DNA of 64,000 nt from Dysosmobacter sp. Marseille-Q4140. Its GTDB lineage: Bacteria; Bacillota; Clostridia; Oscillospirales; Oscillospiraceae. The notes below the pieces were generated by a model. The model saw nothing but the letters and a program-made list of their open reading frames with translations. It was not told the origin of the DNA and searched no databases. The stretch spans positions 2,604,001 through 2,668,000 of the forward strand of contig CP073694.1 in assembly GCA_018228705.1 (NCBI GenBank), in the 5' to 3' direction. Of the stretch, positions 25,163 to 33,011 are shown one piece after another (the first letter of the stretch is position 1; every line of letters begins with the position of its first letter). The position numbers were made by a program, and so were the translations under genes.

Positions 25163-26829
25163 TCTTCTCCCCCGTTTTCCCAGAAGTCACTCATAATGAT
25201 GCGGCCCAGCCGCTCGAAGTCGTAGTTTTGAGAGAGATAACAGTCTGTTTGCTCCCCATTTTCGTAGATATCCAGATGATCCCGGAAGGGAGCCTTCAGG
25301 CAGATGGTCAGCGAGAGTTTTCCATCTTCCTCGTGGACATAGATTTTATCCACCAGCAGACGCAGATGGGCTTCGGTCAGATGCCCCTCTTTCAGGATGT
25401 CATCCATCATAGTGATGTCCCGCTTCAGCTTGGCCTGCCGGCTGCGCAGAGTTTCCTCAATATTTTGCAGTTCTTCGATCTGCTTTTGGGCCGCCGCAAT
25501 CTCGGCTTCCCGTTTCTGGATCATCCGGTCATAGCGCTCGGCATTGGCTTTGTCCCGAATCCGTTCCATCAAGATGGCCTCCATTTCTTCCTCCAGCAGG
25601 GTGATTCGCTCCTGCTGCTTTTTGATCTGAGCGGTAGCGGCACTGGCCTTTGGCTGCCATTGGTCAATCAGCTGCTCCATAGTCTGGAAATTTTCCTCAT
25701 ACATTTTCTTGGTTCGGATCAGTTCCTTGGTGATGAGCGCATCCAGGATGCGCTCATCCACCGTGTGGGAGGAGCAGTATTCCTTCCCGTACCTGTGATA
25801 GGTGTCGCAGCGATACTCCACCCGCTCTCCGCTTTTCGTATGGATCCGTTTTCCCACAAAGGAGCGGCCGCAGTCGTCACAGCGCAGGAGGCCTCCATAC
25901 CGCAGGATACTCTGACTGGCGCCGGCCCGGACATTTCGTTCCTTTCGTTCCGCCAGCAGCACCTGAGCCTGCTCCCAGATCTCTCTGGATACAATGGGCG
26001 GGAAGAAGTTCTCGTGCCGGAACTGCTCCTCGGGTTCCGTGAAGCGGAAAGTCTTGTTGATCTTGTTGCGCTCGCTTTTGTGGCAGATCAGCGTACCGAT
26101 GTAACTCTCATCTTGCAGAATGCGGCCCACCATCCTCCCATCCCAGAGATACCTTTTCAAGATGCCGTCCTGGGTATTGGGCGTGTGCTTGTTCAGAAGT
26201 CCCAGCTGCGTCAGCGCCGGGGTTTTCCGCTTTTGCTCATTGAGCATTTTGGCGATCGTCTTGAGACCATGACCGCCAATGTAGGCTGTGAAGATCATCC
26301 GGACTGTTTCAGCGGCTTCCTCCACAATGACAACCTGTTTGGTGTTCTTATCCTTGAAGTATCCAAAGGGCGGGGTCATGACGATGCCCTCTTTTTGCTT
26401 CTGACGATATCCCGTGCGGACTCGTCGGCTGCCGTCCCGGGCGTAGAAGTCATTGACCAGTCCCTTGAATCCAATGATGAGATCATCCGCCTCATTGAAG
26501 GTGTCGATATTTTCCGTGGCGGAGAGCACCCGGACATTGTGCTCCCGCAGATAGTCGATGAACAGAGCAGTCTGGGTGCGGTGCCGCCCCAGACGGGAGA
26601 GGTCTTTCACTACGATGGCCTCGATCCGCCCGGCTTCCACCGCCTCACAGATCTGATCGATTCCCGCCCGGTTAAAATGCATTCCGCTGACATTGTCATC
26701 GAAGGATTCGCCCACGACTTCGTGTCCATTGGTAACGGCGTAGTGGTAGATAATATTCCGCTGGTTGCTGAGGGAATTGAGTTCCTTGTCCTCATCTCTG
26801 GAGAGACGATAGTAGAGCCAGACTTTCAC
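25159..26829 (-). CDS. Large serine recombinase (copy 2)
   Basis: 556 residues. Catalytic Ser10 in VWLYYRLSRDED, VKDLSRLGRHRTQ, the recombinase domain with GIVMTPPFGYFKDK, the zinc ribbon CDDCGRSF then CDTYHRYGKEYCSSH, a long coiled coil at about 400-480 (KKQQERITLLEEEMEAIL), and a C-terminal tail. Pairs of serine recombinases encoded in tandem occur in mobilizable transposons of Firmicutes, where both may be needed for excision. The catalytic domains of the pair are similar but diverged. It belongs to the same leftward gene string as the mobilization genes. Confidence 0.93.
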   Translation of the reverse strand: MKVWLYYRLSRDEDKELNSLSNQRNIIYHYAVTNGHEVVGESFDDNVSGMHFNRAGIDQICEAVEAGRIEAIVVKDLSRLGRHRTQTALFIDYLREHNVRVLSATENIDTFNEADDLIIGFKGLVNDFYARDGSRRVRTGYRQKQKEGIVMTPPFGYFKDKNTKQVVIVEEAAETVRMIFTAYIGGHGLKTIAKMLNEQKRKTPALTQLGLLNKHTPNTQDGILKRYLWDGRMVGRILQDESYIGTLICHKSERNKINKTFRFTEPEEQFRHENFFPPIVSREIWEQAQVLLAERKERNVRAGASQSILRYGGLLRCDDCGRSFVGKRIHTKSGERVEYRCDTYHRYGKEYCSSHTVDERILDALITKELIRTKKMYEENFQTMEQLIDQWQPKASAATAQIKKQQERITLLEEEMEAILMERIRDKANAERYDRMIQKREAEIAAAQKQIEELQNIEETLRSRQAKLKRDITMMDDILKEGHLTEAHLRLLVDKIYVHEEDGKLSLTICLKAPFRDHLDIYENGEQTDCYLSQNYDFERLGRIIMSDFWENGGEE

Positions 26830-26909
26830 TCACGGCACCTCCTCTCGAATGGAATTGATTTTGCAAGCAGAACATATCACAGGCATCTGTGAATAGCCAT
26901 GAAAAGAAC

Positions 26910-27086
26910 TCAGTTCTGATTCGATTCTACAAAACCAACAATCTGCGCCTGCGGTTTTGTGAAGGGATTGTCCACGACAAGATAGTCGTGGATCAGCATT
27001 TTCAAAAATGCGTCAAATTGTGTATCGTTCCCCACATAGGAATACATGACACTGGATAGTTCGGGTTTTGTCGTTCTCTTTCCCAT
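26910..27086 (-). CDS. Small hypothetical protein of the mobile element
   Basis: 58 residues from the ATG at 27086, which has AAAGGAG just upstream; an in-frame ATG at 27122 lacks a ribosome site. The sequence is acidic-hydrophobic without cysteine motifs (contains SVMYSYVGNDTQFDAFLKM and DYLVVDNPFTKP). It lies between the relaxase and recombinase genes with the same orientation, so it may take part in transfer or excision control. Not recognised. Confidence 0.6.
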   Translation of the reverse strand: MGKRTTKPELSSVMYSYVGNDTQFDAFLKMLIHDYLVVDNPFTKPQAQIVGFVESNQN

Positions 27087-27129
27087 AGGCTCCTTTCCGC
27101 CCAATTCGGGCTGTGTTGACATGCAGAGA

Positions 27130-28431
27130 TTACATGCTTTGTTTCCAAGTAAGTTCGTCTTCGTGATCGTCCTCTCTGTGGCCCATGGCGATCTTTAATT
27201 CCCGCTCTTGGAGCAGTACCTTGCGGTCTGTATGCTGGCGCATGGCGGTGGCGTCCCTTACGGGATCAGCAGCTTGATCACACTCCAAAGAGCGGCCAAG
27301 CCGGACCAGATCACCTGCAAGACCACCATAGCCACCATGGTGCCCAGCAGGATCAGGGCCAGCCATATCACGACCGACATTGCTGTTCTCAAACTGGGCG
27401 GAGAGATAGAGAGTTCTTTCTTCTTCCCAGCCTGTTGCAGTAGCCGCTGTACTTCCGCCATACCTCGCGTCAGTGCCTCCATCTGCGCCTGGGCGGGGCA
27501 CGGCTCCCTCTGGCTGGAACCCCCCCGCAGAAGGGCTGTGTGGGCCGCTGTGTGCCGCTCCAGCTCGTCCAGCCGATAGAGCAGCTCCTGCCATTCCTCT
27601 TTGCTGGGACAGGTTTGGGTTGGTATCGCGTTCCGCCGCTTCAATTCCTCCATTGGCAAGCGCTGCCCGGATTCGGAACTCATATTCCATGACCTCCTTG
27701 GTGTACCTCCGATCGTGGAGCCGGTCGTCCCGGCACTTCATTCCTGTAGGCGTGGTGTAGGTAATGTTCTTCCGGCTGTCCGTCCACCGCACCTGATACC
27801 CTTCACTCTCCATCAGAGAGATGAATTCTTCCCTGGTGGAAGCGTACCGCATGCACTGGTCGATGGTATTTATCAGCCGGAACTTCCAGCTCTCACCCTT
27901 GGCAGCGGAGCGGTATTCTCTGGCGCTCATACCTTTTGCTTTTCTCTGTTGTTGCTTCGGCAAAACGGAAAGTCTGTATTTCAGGCAGAGTCCATCGGAG
28001 AGTGTGCGCAGACCGCTCAAGGTGTTTGGTCCCTGGCGGAGCATCTTCCCGGACTTATAACAAACCGCGTTCACAATGAAATGGGAGTGGATGTGTTCCG
28101 CATCGATATGAGTGGCGATGAGCACCTCACTGTCCGGCCACGCCTGCTCCGCAAATTCCCGAGCCACCTGGTGCGCCAAAGCTCCGGTGATGTTCTCGTT
28201 CGGGGAGAAGGACTGAACATAGTGATAGAACCAGATTGGGCTGTTCTTTCGGTGCATCTGCCGGGTGGCAAGGAACTCCTGGGCGGCCAGCTGGGGTGTG
28301 CAGTTCTGTCCGCTGACCAGTTGCCAGCCGTCCTCCTGCTCTGTTTTCTGCTTTTGGGACACATAACCTGCCACACCGCGAAGTGCTCCGACGGATTGCT
28401 TCTGGTATTTGATAAATGTGACAGTTGCCAT
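27130..28431 (-). CDS. Relaxase / mobilization nuclease (MobA/VirD2-like)
   Basis: 433 residues. The N-terminal 200 residues form a relaxase nuclease domain with the three-histidine metal motif HIDAEHIHSHF near residue 110 and upstream WFYHYVQSFSP. A tyrosine would carry the 5' end of the nicked strand. From about residue 250 the protein turns into a Gly/Ala/Arg-rich, low-complexity tail, the stretch where a second reading frame (27258-27683) is used, which explains the odd composition. The start overlaps the mobC stop by one base. It nicks at oriT and leads DNA into a recipient with a helper conjugation system. Confidence 0.92.
   Translation of the reverse strand: MATVTFIKYQKQSVGALRGVAGYVSQKQKTEQEDGWQLVSGQNCTPQLAAQEFLATRQMHRKNSPIWFYHYVQSFSPNENITGALAHQVAREFAEQAWPDSEVLIATHIDAEHIHSHFIVNAVCYKSGKMLRQGPNTLSGLRTLSDGLCLKYRLSVLPKQQQRKAKGMSAREYRSAAKGESWKFRLINTIDQCMRYASTREEFISLMESEGYQVRWTDSRKNITYTTPTGMKCRDDRLHDRRYTKEVMEYEFRIRAALANGGIEAAERDTNPNLSQQRGMAGAALSAGRAGAAHSGPHSPSAGGFQPEGAVPRPGADGGTDARYGGSTAATATGWEEERTLYLSAQFENSNVGRDMAGPDPAGHHGGYGGLAGDLVRLGRSLECDQAADPVRDATAMRQHTDRKVLLQERELKIAMGHREDDHEDELTWKQSM
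27258..27683 (-). CDS. Nested coiled-coil membrane protein inside the relaxase gene (MobB/MbeB-like position)
   Basis: 141 residues in another frame than the relaxase. AAGGAGG (27693-27699, minus strand) stands 9 nt before the ATG at 27683, inside relaxase coding sequence, which is strong evidence for translation. The N-terminal part is charged and helical (KEEWQELLYRLDELERHTAAH, then QAQMEALTRGMAEVQRLLQQA). Residues about 102-138 (SVVIWLALILLGTMVAMVVLQVI) form one or two membrane segments. ColE1-type plasmids carry mob genes nested in their relaxase gene in the same way; a membrane-anchored relaxosome helper is the likely role. Confidence 0.75.
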   Translation of the reverse strand: MSSESGQRLPMEELKRRNAIPTQTCPSKEEWQELLYRLDELERHTAAHTALLRGGSSQREPCPAQAQMEALTRGMAEVQRLLQQAGKKKELSISPPSLRTAMSVVIWLALILLGTMVAMVVLQVIWSGLAALWSVIKLLIP

Positions 28432-28748
28432 CAGCGCACCTCCCGGTCAGTCAGTTCCTGCAATTTCAGATAGACCTGGCTGAGCGATTGCCACGCATCC
28501 CCCAGATGTACCTCTTTGATCCTGCCCATGTTGCACAGCACCACCAGCTGATTGATGCTGCGTCCGATGCCCTTGAGTTCATGGGTGATCTCTTTCAGTC
28601 CATCGATCACCACCACTCTGTGCCGCAGAGCTGCCGCGCGCACATAGGCACCCACCGGCATCTGGGCCGTTTCCGCTTTTGCTGCGATGCTGTCGTACTG
28701 CTCCTGCGTGAGCCGAAGCGTGATCCGCACTTCCTTTTTCTGTTTCAT
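28431..28748 (-). CDS. mobC: MobC-like relaxosome accessory protein
   Basis: 105 residues. The N-terminal EVRITLRLTQEQYDSIAAKA is a ribbon-helix-helix DNA-binding start, and the middle GIGRSINQLVVLCNMG is the conserved MobC core. It helps the relaxase open the DNA at oriT. It ends with TGATG, sharing one base with the relaxase start, and lies just downstream of the hairpin cluster at 28775-28864. Confidence 0.88.
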   Translation of the reverse strand: MKQKKEVRITLRLTQEQYDSIAAKAETAQMPVGAYVRAAALRHRVVVIDGLKEITHELKGIGRSINQLVVLCNMGRIKEVHLGDAWQSLSQVYLKLQELTDREVR

Positions 28749-28763
28749 GCGGCACCTCCGTTC

Positions 28764-29930
28764 TCAAAGTGGGTCCGGGCTTCCGCCCGGAATCCGCCGG
28801 TTTCCGGCGGCGCCCAGTCCGACAAAGTCGGACGAAGGCTCTGCTTGCCCTCCCAAATGGGAGGAATCCGCATCCCCGGCCCTTACTGTGCTCTCTTCAG
28901 CGGGTCGATTATCGAAGACAGGGTCGATAGGGACGATTTCTCCGGCACCCTCCAAATCGACACTATCGGCACGGTGCAGTTCGATCACGCGTCTTCCGTT
29001 GCTGCGGCGAATCACTGCCGTAATTCCAACTTTTCCTAGAGCTTCAGTGCTTTGCAGGATCATTCTGGAGATTTTCTTAGGTGTGATTCCTTCCATTCTG
29101 TCAGGGTCAATTTTCGCAGAGAGCTCCGTGGGAGTGCCGATAAATGTTGTTCTGGCACTCATAAATGCAGAGAGAAGAATGACAATCCGTTCCTCCCGCA
29201 GCACAGGCTCTTCTCTGCTGTCCGAGACCAGCTCCCACACATTATCGCTGCTGCGCTGGAGCGTCAGCTCCCGGTACTCGATGTCACGACCGACACAGGT
29301 TAGCCTGGCCTTGCCGCTGCCGCGCCGTTCTTCCACCAGAGTGAAGCTGGAATCCACCGCACCGCTGATGGCCGTGGTGCCGGAGATCCGGTGAAATACA
29401 TCCTCTGCACCTTCTTTCCGCAGATGGTGGATGAGCAGGATGGCGATGCCGTGCCGATCCGCCAGGTGCTTCAGCACCGACAGATCCCGGTAGTCGTTGG
29501 CATAGGTAGCGTCGTGGACTGGTCGAACCATCTGCAGGGTATCGATGATGACCAGCACGGTGTCGGGGTATGCGGTGAGGAATGTTTCTACCTGCTCCTC
29601 CAGTCCCTGACCGATGAGCGCGCACTCTGTGCAGAAGTGGACGCTGTCCGGTGCGTCCTCGGTGATCTCAAAGAGCCGGTTCTGGATACGGAGAACGGAG
29701 TCCTCTAGACAGAGGTAGAGGGTGGTACCCTGTTTGGTGGTCATATTCCAGACCGGTTCTCCTTTGGCTACTGTCACCGCCAGCCACAGAGCCAGCCAGG
29801 ATTTGCCCACCTTCGGGGAACCTGCCAGGATGTGCAGACCCTGCGCAAGCAGGGTGTCCACCACAAAACAGACAGGCTGAAGAGGCTGAGACATCAGGGT
29901 GGCACCATCCACGGTTTTCAGAGTTTTCAT
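28764..29930 (-). CDS. RepA-like AAA ATPase / helicase loader of the element
   Basis: 388 residues. Walker A GSPKVGKSWLALWLA near residue 37, Walker B VLVIIDTLQMV near 127, and a sensor-type LLIHHLRKE. This is the hexameric RepA/RecA-like ATPase family found in plasmids and mobilizable transposons, where it unwinds or primes element DNA after nicking. The last about 35 codons overlap four strong hairpins (candidate oriT), so the C-terminal peptide is probably dispensable. The start at 29930 is preceded by AAAGGAGGGGAG. Confidence 0.85.
   Translation of the reverse strand: MKTLKTVDGATLMSQPLQPVCFVVDTLLAQGLHILAGSPKVGKSWLALWLAVTVAKGEPVWNMTTKQGTTLYLCLEDSVLRIQNRLFEITEDAPDSVHFCTECALIGQGLEEQVETFLTAYPDTVLVIIDTLQMVRPVHDATYANDYRDLSVLKHLADRHGIAILLIHHLRKEGAEDVFHRISGTTAISGAVDSSFTLVEERRGSGKARLTCVGRDIEYRELTLQRSSDNVWELVSDSREEPVLREERIVILLSAFMSARTTFIGTPTELSAKIDPDRMEGITPKKISRMILQSTEALGKVGITAVIRRSNGRRVIELHRADSVDLEGAGEIVPIDPVFDNRPAEESTVRAGDADSSHLGGQAEPSSDFVGLGAAGNRRIPGGSPDPL
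28775..28864. repeat. Cluster of four hairpins, candidate oriT
   Basis: Four consecutive perfect inverted repeats in 90 bp: CCGGGC/GCCCGG (28775-28790), CCGCCGG/CCGGCGG (28794-28810), GTCCGAC/GTCGGAC (28817-28833) and CCTCCCA/TGGGAGG (28849-28864). They lie at the 3' end of the ATPase gene, just upstream of mobC and the relaxase, where a transfer origin is expected. Confidence 0.6.
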
Positions 29931-29994
29931 ATTCTCCCCTCCTTTAGATATTGTTTTTATATAATTTATTTTCTATCTTAAGTTAACACACTTC

Positions 29995-30023
29995 TTGACT
30001 TTTGAAAATAGGTAATGTATAGT
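29995..30023 (+). promoter_or_regulatory. Promoter of the DUF6076 gene
   Basis: TTGACT (29995-30000), 17-bp spacer, TATAGT (30018-30023). Transcription would begin near 30030, downstream of the in-frame ATG at 30015, which places the true start at 30078. Confidence 0.75.
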
Positions 30024-30077
30024 TTTAATACATACACTATATTGCCGCAACTAGATTCTCTACCGGAGGGAACTGCT

Positions 30078-31154
30078 ATGGCTGTTCTGGGGAAAGATGT
30101 ATTCGATCTGTATCGCCCCCACACCCACACCAAAATTCAGTTTGGAGATAAGGGCTACTGGGTAGAGTGGGTTACTGACTGTCTGCCCTATGGAGCAACC
30201 CTTACTGAGATTCTTAACTGCAGCATCACAGATTACAGTGCCAGGCTATCCGCTGTGGAGCAGGCCGTCGCAGCTCATGACCCGGAGCTGCTATCGGAAC
30301 AGCTGGAGGCACTGATGTGTGCCTTTATGGAGCTTCCTCTCTATCGGCTGTATATTCTTGAGCCGGACGCTATAGAGTCAGATTGGTTTTGGAAATCGAT
30401 CGAAGCAGGACAACCACCGGATCTGATTGCTGAAATGCTAAAAGACCCGGACGCATTTCTGTTGAAATACATCCGGGCCAGAGACGACATTTTATATATT
30501 CAAGAGCGCTACGGCTGGTTTCTGGAGTCCCTGTTTGAGGGCCAGCCATTTGAAAAGAAAAAGGGCCAGAAGAAGATTCCTCTGGCCAAGCAGCTAACAG
30601 ATCATTTTTTGGAAGCTCTGGTCAGCGGCGTCAGCTTAGGGGAGGATAATCAGATTGATGCTCCTCAGGTGAATATTCAGTACGCTGTACTGGAGCAGGA
30701 AGGCCGCCAACCGGAACTGGTGGAAAAGATGTACTTTGACCGTCTGTTGGACTTCGTCTATGTGGAACTGATGCGCGGGATGCAGAAGGGCTTTGTCCCC
30801 AAGCGCTGTGCCAATTGCGGCCGGTGGTTTCTCCAGTATCCAGGAGCTACCTATGCTTACTGTGATGGACCGGCCCCCGGTCAGGAAGATAAGACCTGCC
30901 GGGAGATTGGTGCAACGGCCAGTTTTCAGGATAAGGTGCGCAACAACGAGATCTGGAAGCTGCACCAACGGGCCTATAAGAAGTACTTTGCTCGCACACG
31001 CAAGGGTACCATGAGCAAGCCGGAGTTTGAAAAATGGGCCCGGGACGCAGAGCGATTGAGAGACCGGGCGCTGAGAAGCTATGAAAGATCACAGACACTT
31101 GAGGAGAAAAACCTGATCCTGGAGAAATTGAAAGCGAACCTAAATTGCGTGTGA
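30078..31154 (+). CDS. DUF6076-type protein with C-terminal zinc finger
   Basis: About 358 residues. The first two thirds are helical and acidic; the last third has a cysteine cluster, KRCANCGRWFLQ, YAYCDG and KTCREIG, followed by a basic helical tail (RAYKKYFARTRKG, then KWARDAERLRDRALRSYE). Such proteins recur in Firmicute mobile elements, function unknown; the zinc ribbon and basic tail suggest nucleic-acid contact. The ATG at 30078 has GGAGGG 7 nt upstream. It is divergent from the RepA-like gene. Confidence 0.75.
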   Translation: MAVLGKDVFDLYRPHTHTKIQFGDKGYWVEWVTDCLPYGATLTEILNCSITDYSARLSAVEQAVAAHDPELLSEQLEALMCAFMELPLYRLYILEPDAIESDWFWKSIEAGQPPDLIAEMLKDPDAFLLKYIRARDDILYIQERYGWFLESLFEGQPFEKKKGQKKIPLAKQLTDHFLEALVSGVSLGEDNQIDAPQVNIQYAVLEQEGRQPELVEKMYFDRLLDFVYVELMRGMQKGFVPKRCANCGRWFLQYPGATYAYCDGPAPGQEDKTCREIGATASFQDKVRNNEIWKLHQRAYKKYFARTRKGTMSKPEFEKWARDAERLRDRALRSYERSQTLEEKNLILEKLKANLNCV

Positions 31155-31220
31155 GAAAAGGAAATAGTCAGGTAGCATATTGTGCTGGTTTTTACTCCTC
31201 ACATAAAATTTTTGGCACAA

Positions 31221-31517
31221 TCAATCAAAGCGGACATCCATTTCGGTCTTATCGCACCGAGACGGATGTCCGCTTTCGTAGTGGTTCAGTTCATTTGAGA
31301 GTTCCCAGGCCAATTTGAATCCGCAGAGAAAGCTGTCTATGGAGCGTTCCTCTGCAATCAGATTTTGGGTATCAATGATCCGCAATACTAATTTTCTCTC
31401 TGGTTTTTCCAGCCGCTCAATCAGCTGGTGGTGGCAGGCCTCGATTTCCTGCTCGGCCTCCTCCATGGGCAGAGGTGTGTAGAATCGATCATACAGTAGC
31501 TTCATGGTGTCGTTCAT
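31221..31517 (-). CDS. Small conserved protein (DUF6809-like)
   Basis: 98 residues from the ATG at 31517, which follows AAGGAGG by 8 nt; the longer ORF start at 31664 lacks a ribosome site. Helical and acidic, with LYDRFYTPLPMEEAEQEIEA and a central DTQNLIAEERSIDSFLCGF. Similar small proteins accompany Oscillospirales mobile elements. An inverted repeat AAAGCGGACATCC/GGATGTCCGCTTT spans its last codons (about 31229-31275) and may end the transcript. Function unknown. Confidence 0.65.
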   Translation of the reverse strand: MNDTMKLLYDRFYTPLPMEEAEQEIEACHHQLIERLEKPERKLVLRIIDTQNLIAEERSIDSFLCGFKLAWELSNELNHYESGHPSRCDKTEMDVRFD

Positions 31518-31688
31518 GTGTCTCGCCTCCTTGCAGCAAGACACCATATCACAGAGGCGCCAGAATATCCAGGGGAAAGCAAAGAATCGCCTTGCACAAA
31601 ACAACGGCGTCAATTCTTCGATAAAAAAGTCAGAAAAAGGAAAAGAGTGACAGCCGTTGTCCACGATACGTGCTATAATGGGTGTACA

Positions 31689-31922
31689 TCAGTCCTCAAA
31701 GGCCAGAAATTTTTGCGGCGCCACATCCAGTGCTGCGGCGATGTCAAACAAAGTGTCCAGGGACAGTGCCTTGGAAATGTTCGGCGCCTCCAGGTGACCG
31801 ATATACGCAGGGGTCAGACCGACCTGCTCTGCCAGCTCTTCCTGGGTCAGCCCCCGGAGCTTTCGGTAGTAAGCGATCTTCAACCCGATCTGGCGGTATT
31901 GTTCAGCATAGACGGATTTCAT
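31689..31922 (-). CDS. XRE-family regulator (single helix-turn-helix)
   Basis: 77 residues from the ATG at 31922 after GGAGG (8 nt). A Cro/CI helix-turn-helix fills the protein: GLKIAYYRKLRGLTQEELAEQVGLTPAYIGHLE, then LDTLFDIAAALDVAPQKFLAFED. It is divergent from the WYL operon, with which it shares a 130-bp control region, and probably regulates element genes. Confidence 0.85.
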   Translation of the reverse strand: MKSVYAEQYRQIGLKIAYYRKLRGLTQEELAEQVGLTPAYIGHLEAPNISKALSLDTLFDIAAALDVAPQKFLAFED

Positions 31923-31968
31923 AGTCGATTCCTCCATATGCAACTATGGTAGCGAATCGCGACAAAAA

Positions 31969-31997
31969 TTGACATGAGTTTGCAAATATATTATCAT
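31969..31997 (+). promoter_or_regulatory. Promoter of the WYL operon
   Basis: Consensus TTGACA (31969-31974), 17-bp spacer, TATCAT (31992-31997), about 55 bp before the WYL start. Confidence 0.75.
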
Positions 31998-32052
31998 ATC
32001 TAGTAAATAGTAATATATGCTTGTGAGCACATGATGATTCATGGAGGGTCGT

Positions 32053-32985
32053 ATGGACGGCACAGCAGTGAAATCAGAGCGGTTGCTGCAGATCTATTCC
32101 CGGCTGGTCAGCGGGGATGTTCTTCCGAAAAAGGAACTGGCGCAGCAGTTTCACGTCACGGAGAGGAGCATCCAGCGTGACATGGAGTCGCTGCGCTGTT
32201 TTTTCGCTGAACAGGGGCTGCGGCAGGATATCGTCTACGACAAGGGAAAGCGTGGCTACAAACTGGAACAGCCTGCTCTGCCATTGCTGAACAACAGCGA
32301 GATCCTGGCGGTATGCAAGATTCTGTTGGAGAGCCGCTCCATGCGCCGGGATGAGATGCTGCCGATTCTGGACAAGCTGATCTCCTGCTGTGTGCCGGAG
32401 CAGAGCAAACGGGCGGTGACAGAACTGCTGGCCAACGAGAAGCACCACTACATTGAGCCGCACCATGGTCAGCACATTCTCCCTGGACTGTGGGAAATTG
32501 GACAAGCGGTACAGGAGCACCGGGTGATGGAGATCGAGTACGAGCGCATGAAAGAACCTAAATTGGTACGCCGCAGGGTGCTTCCGGTTGGGATCATGTT
32601 TTCGGAGTACTACTTCTACTTGACCGCTTTTCTGGAAGATAAAACGGATTTTGACAACCCAGATGATCTGTTCCCCACCATCTACCGCATTGACAGGATC
32701 CGGTCTTTCAAAATCCTGGGTGAGCACTTCCAGGTCCCTTACAAGGACCGCTTTCAGGAGGGGGAGTTTCGCAAGCGGGTACAGTTCATGTATGGCGGCA
32801 GGCTGGAACGCATCCGCTTCAAGTATACCGGCCCGTCCATCGAGGCGGTGCTGGATCGCTTGCCCACGGCGGAGATCATGTCTCAGGACAAGGAAGGCTG
32901 GACTGTGGAGGCAGAGGTGTTTGGCAAGGGCATCGAGATGTGGCTGAGAAGTCAGGGAGAGTATGTTGCCAGAATAAATACCTGA
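32053..32985 (+). CDS. HTH-WYL transcriptional regulator
   Basis: About 310 residues. The N-terminal winged helix (SERLLQIYSRLVSGDVLPKKELAQQFHVTERSIQRDMESL) is followed by a helical linker and a WYL domain (residues about 150-235: EYERMKEPKLVRRRVLPVGIMFSEYYFYLTAF, then YRIDRIRSFKIL), and a WCX C-terminal part. WYL domains bind nucleic-acid or nucleotide ligands, and WYL regulators often govern phage-defence genes. The start is the ATG at 32053; the ATG at 32041 overlaps its GGAGGG ribosome site. It is first in an operon with two unknown genes. Confidence 0.9.
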   Translation: MDGTAVKSERLLQIYSRLVSGDVLPKKELAQQFHVTERSIQRDMESLRCFFAEQGLRQDIVYDKGKRGYKLEQPALPLLNNSEILAVCKILLESRSMRRDEMLPILDKLISCCVPEQSKRAVTELLANEKHHYIEPHHGQHILPGLWEIGQAVQEHRVMEIEYERMKEPKLVRRRVLPVGIMFSEYYFYLTAFLEDKTDFDNPDDLFPTIYRIDRIRSFKILGEHFQVPYKDRFQEGEFRKRVQFMYGGRLERIRFKYTGPSIEAVLDRLPTAEIMSQDKEGWTVEAEVFGKGIEMWLRSQGEYVARINT

Positions 32986-33011
32986 AGAAAGGAAGAAATG
33001 GAGGGGCGGCA

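Noticed and set aside
28775..28864. CRISPR-like repeat cluster
   Set aside because: The repeats are four different hairpins, not identical repeats with spacers.
30015..30077. Upstream ATG extension of the DUF6076 gene
   Set aside because: It lies inside the promoter, before the expected transcription start; a strong ribosome site precedes the ATG at 30078.
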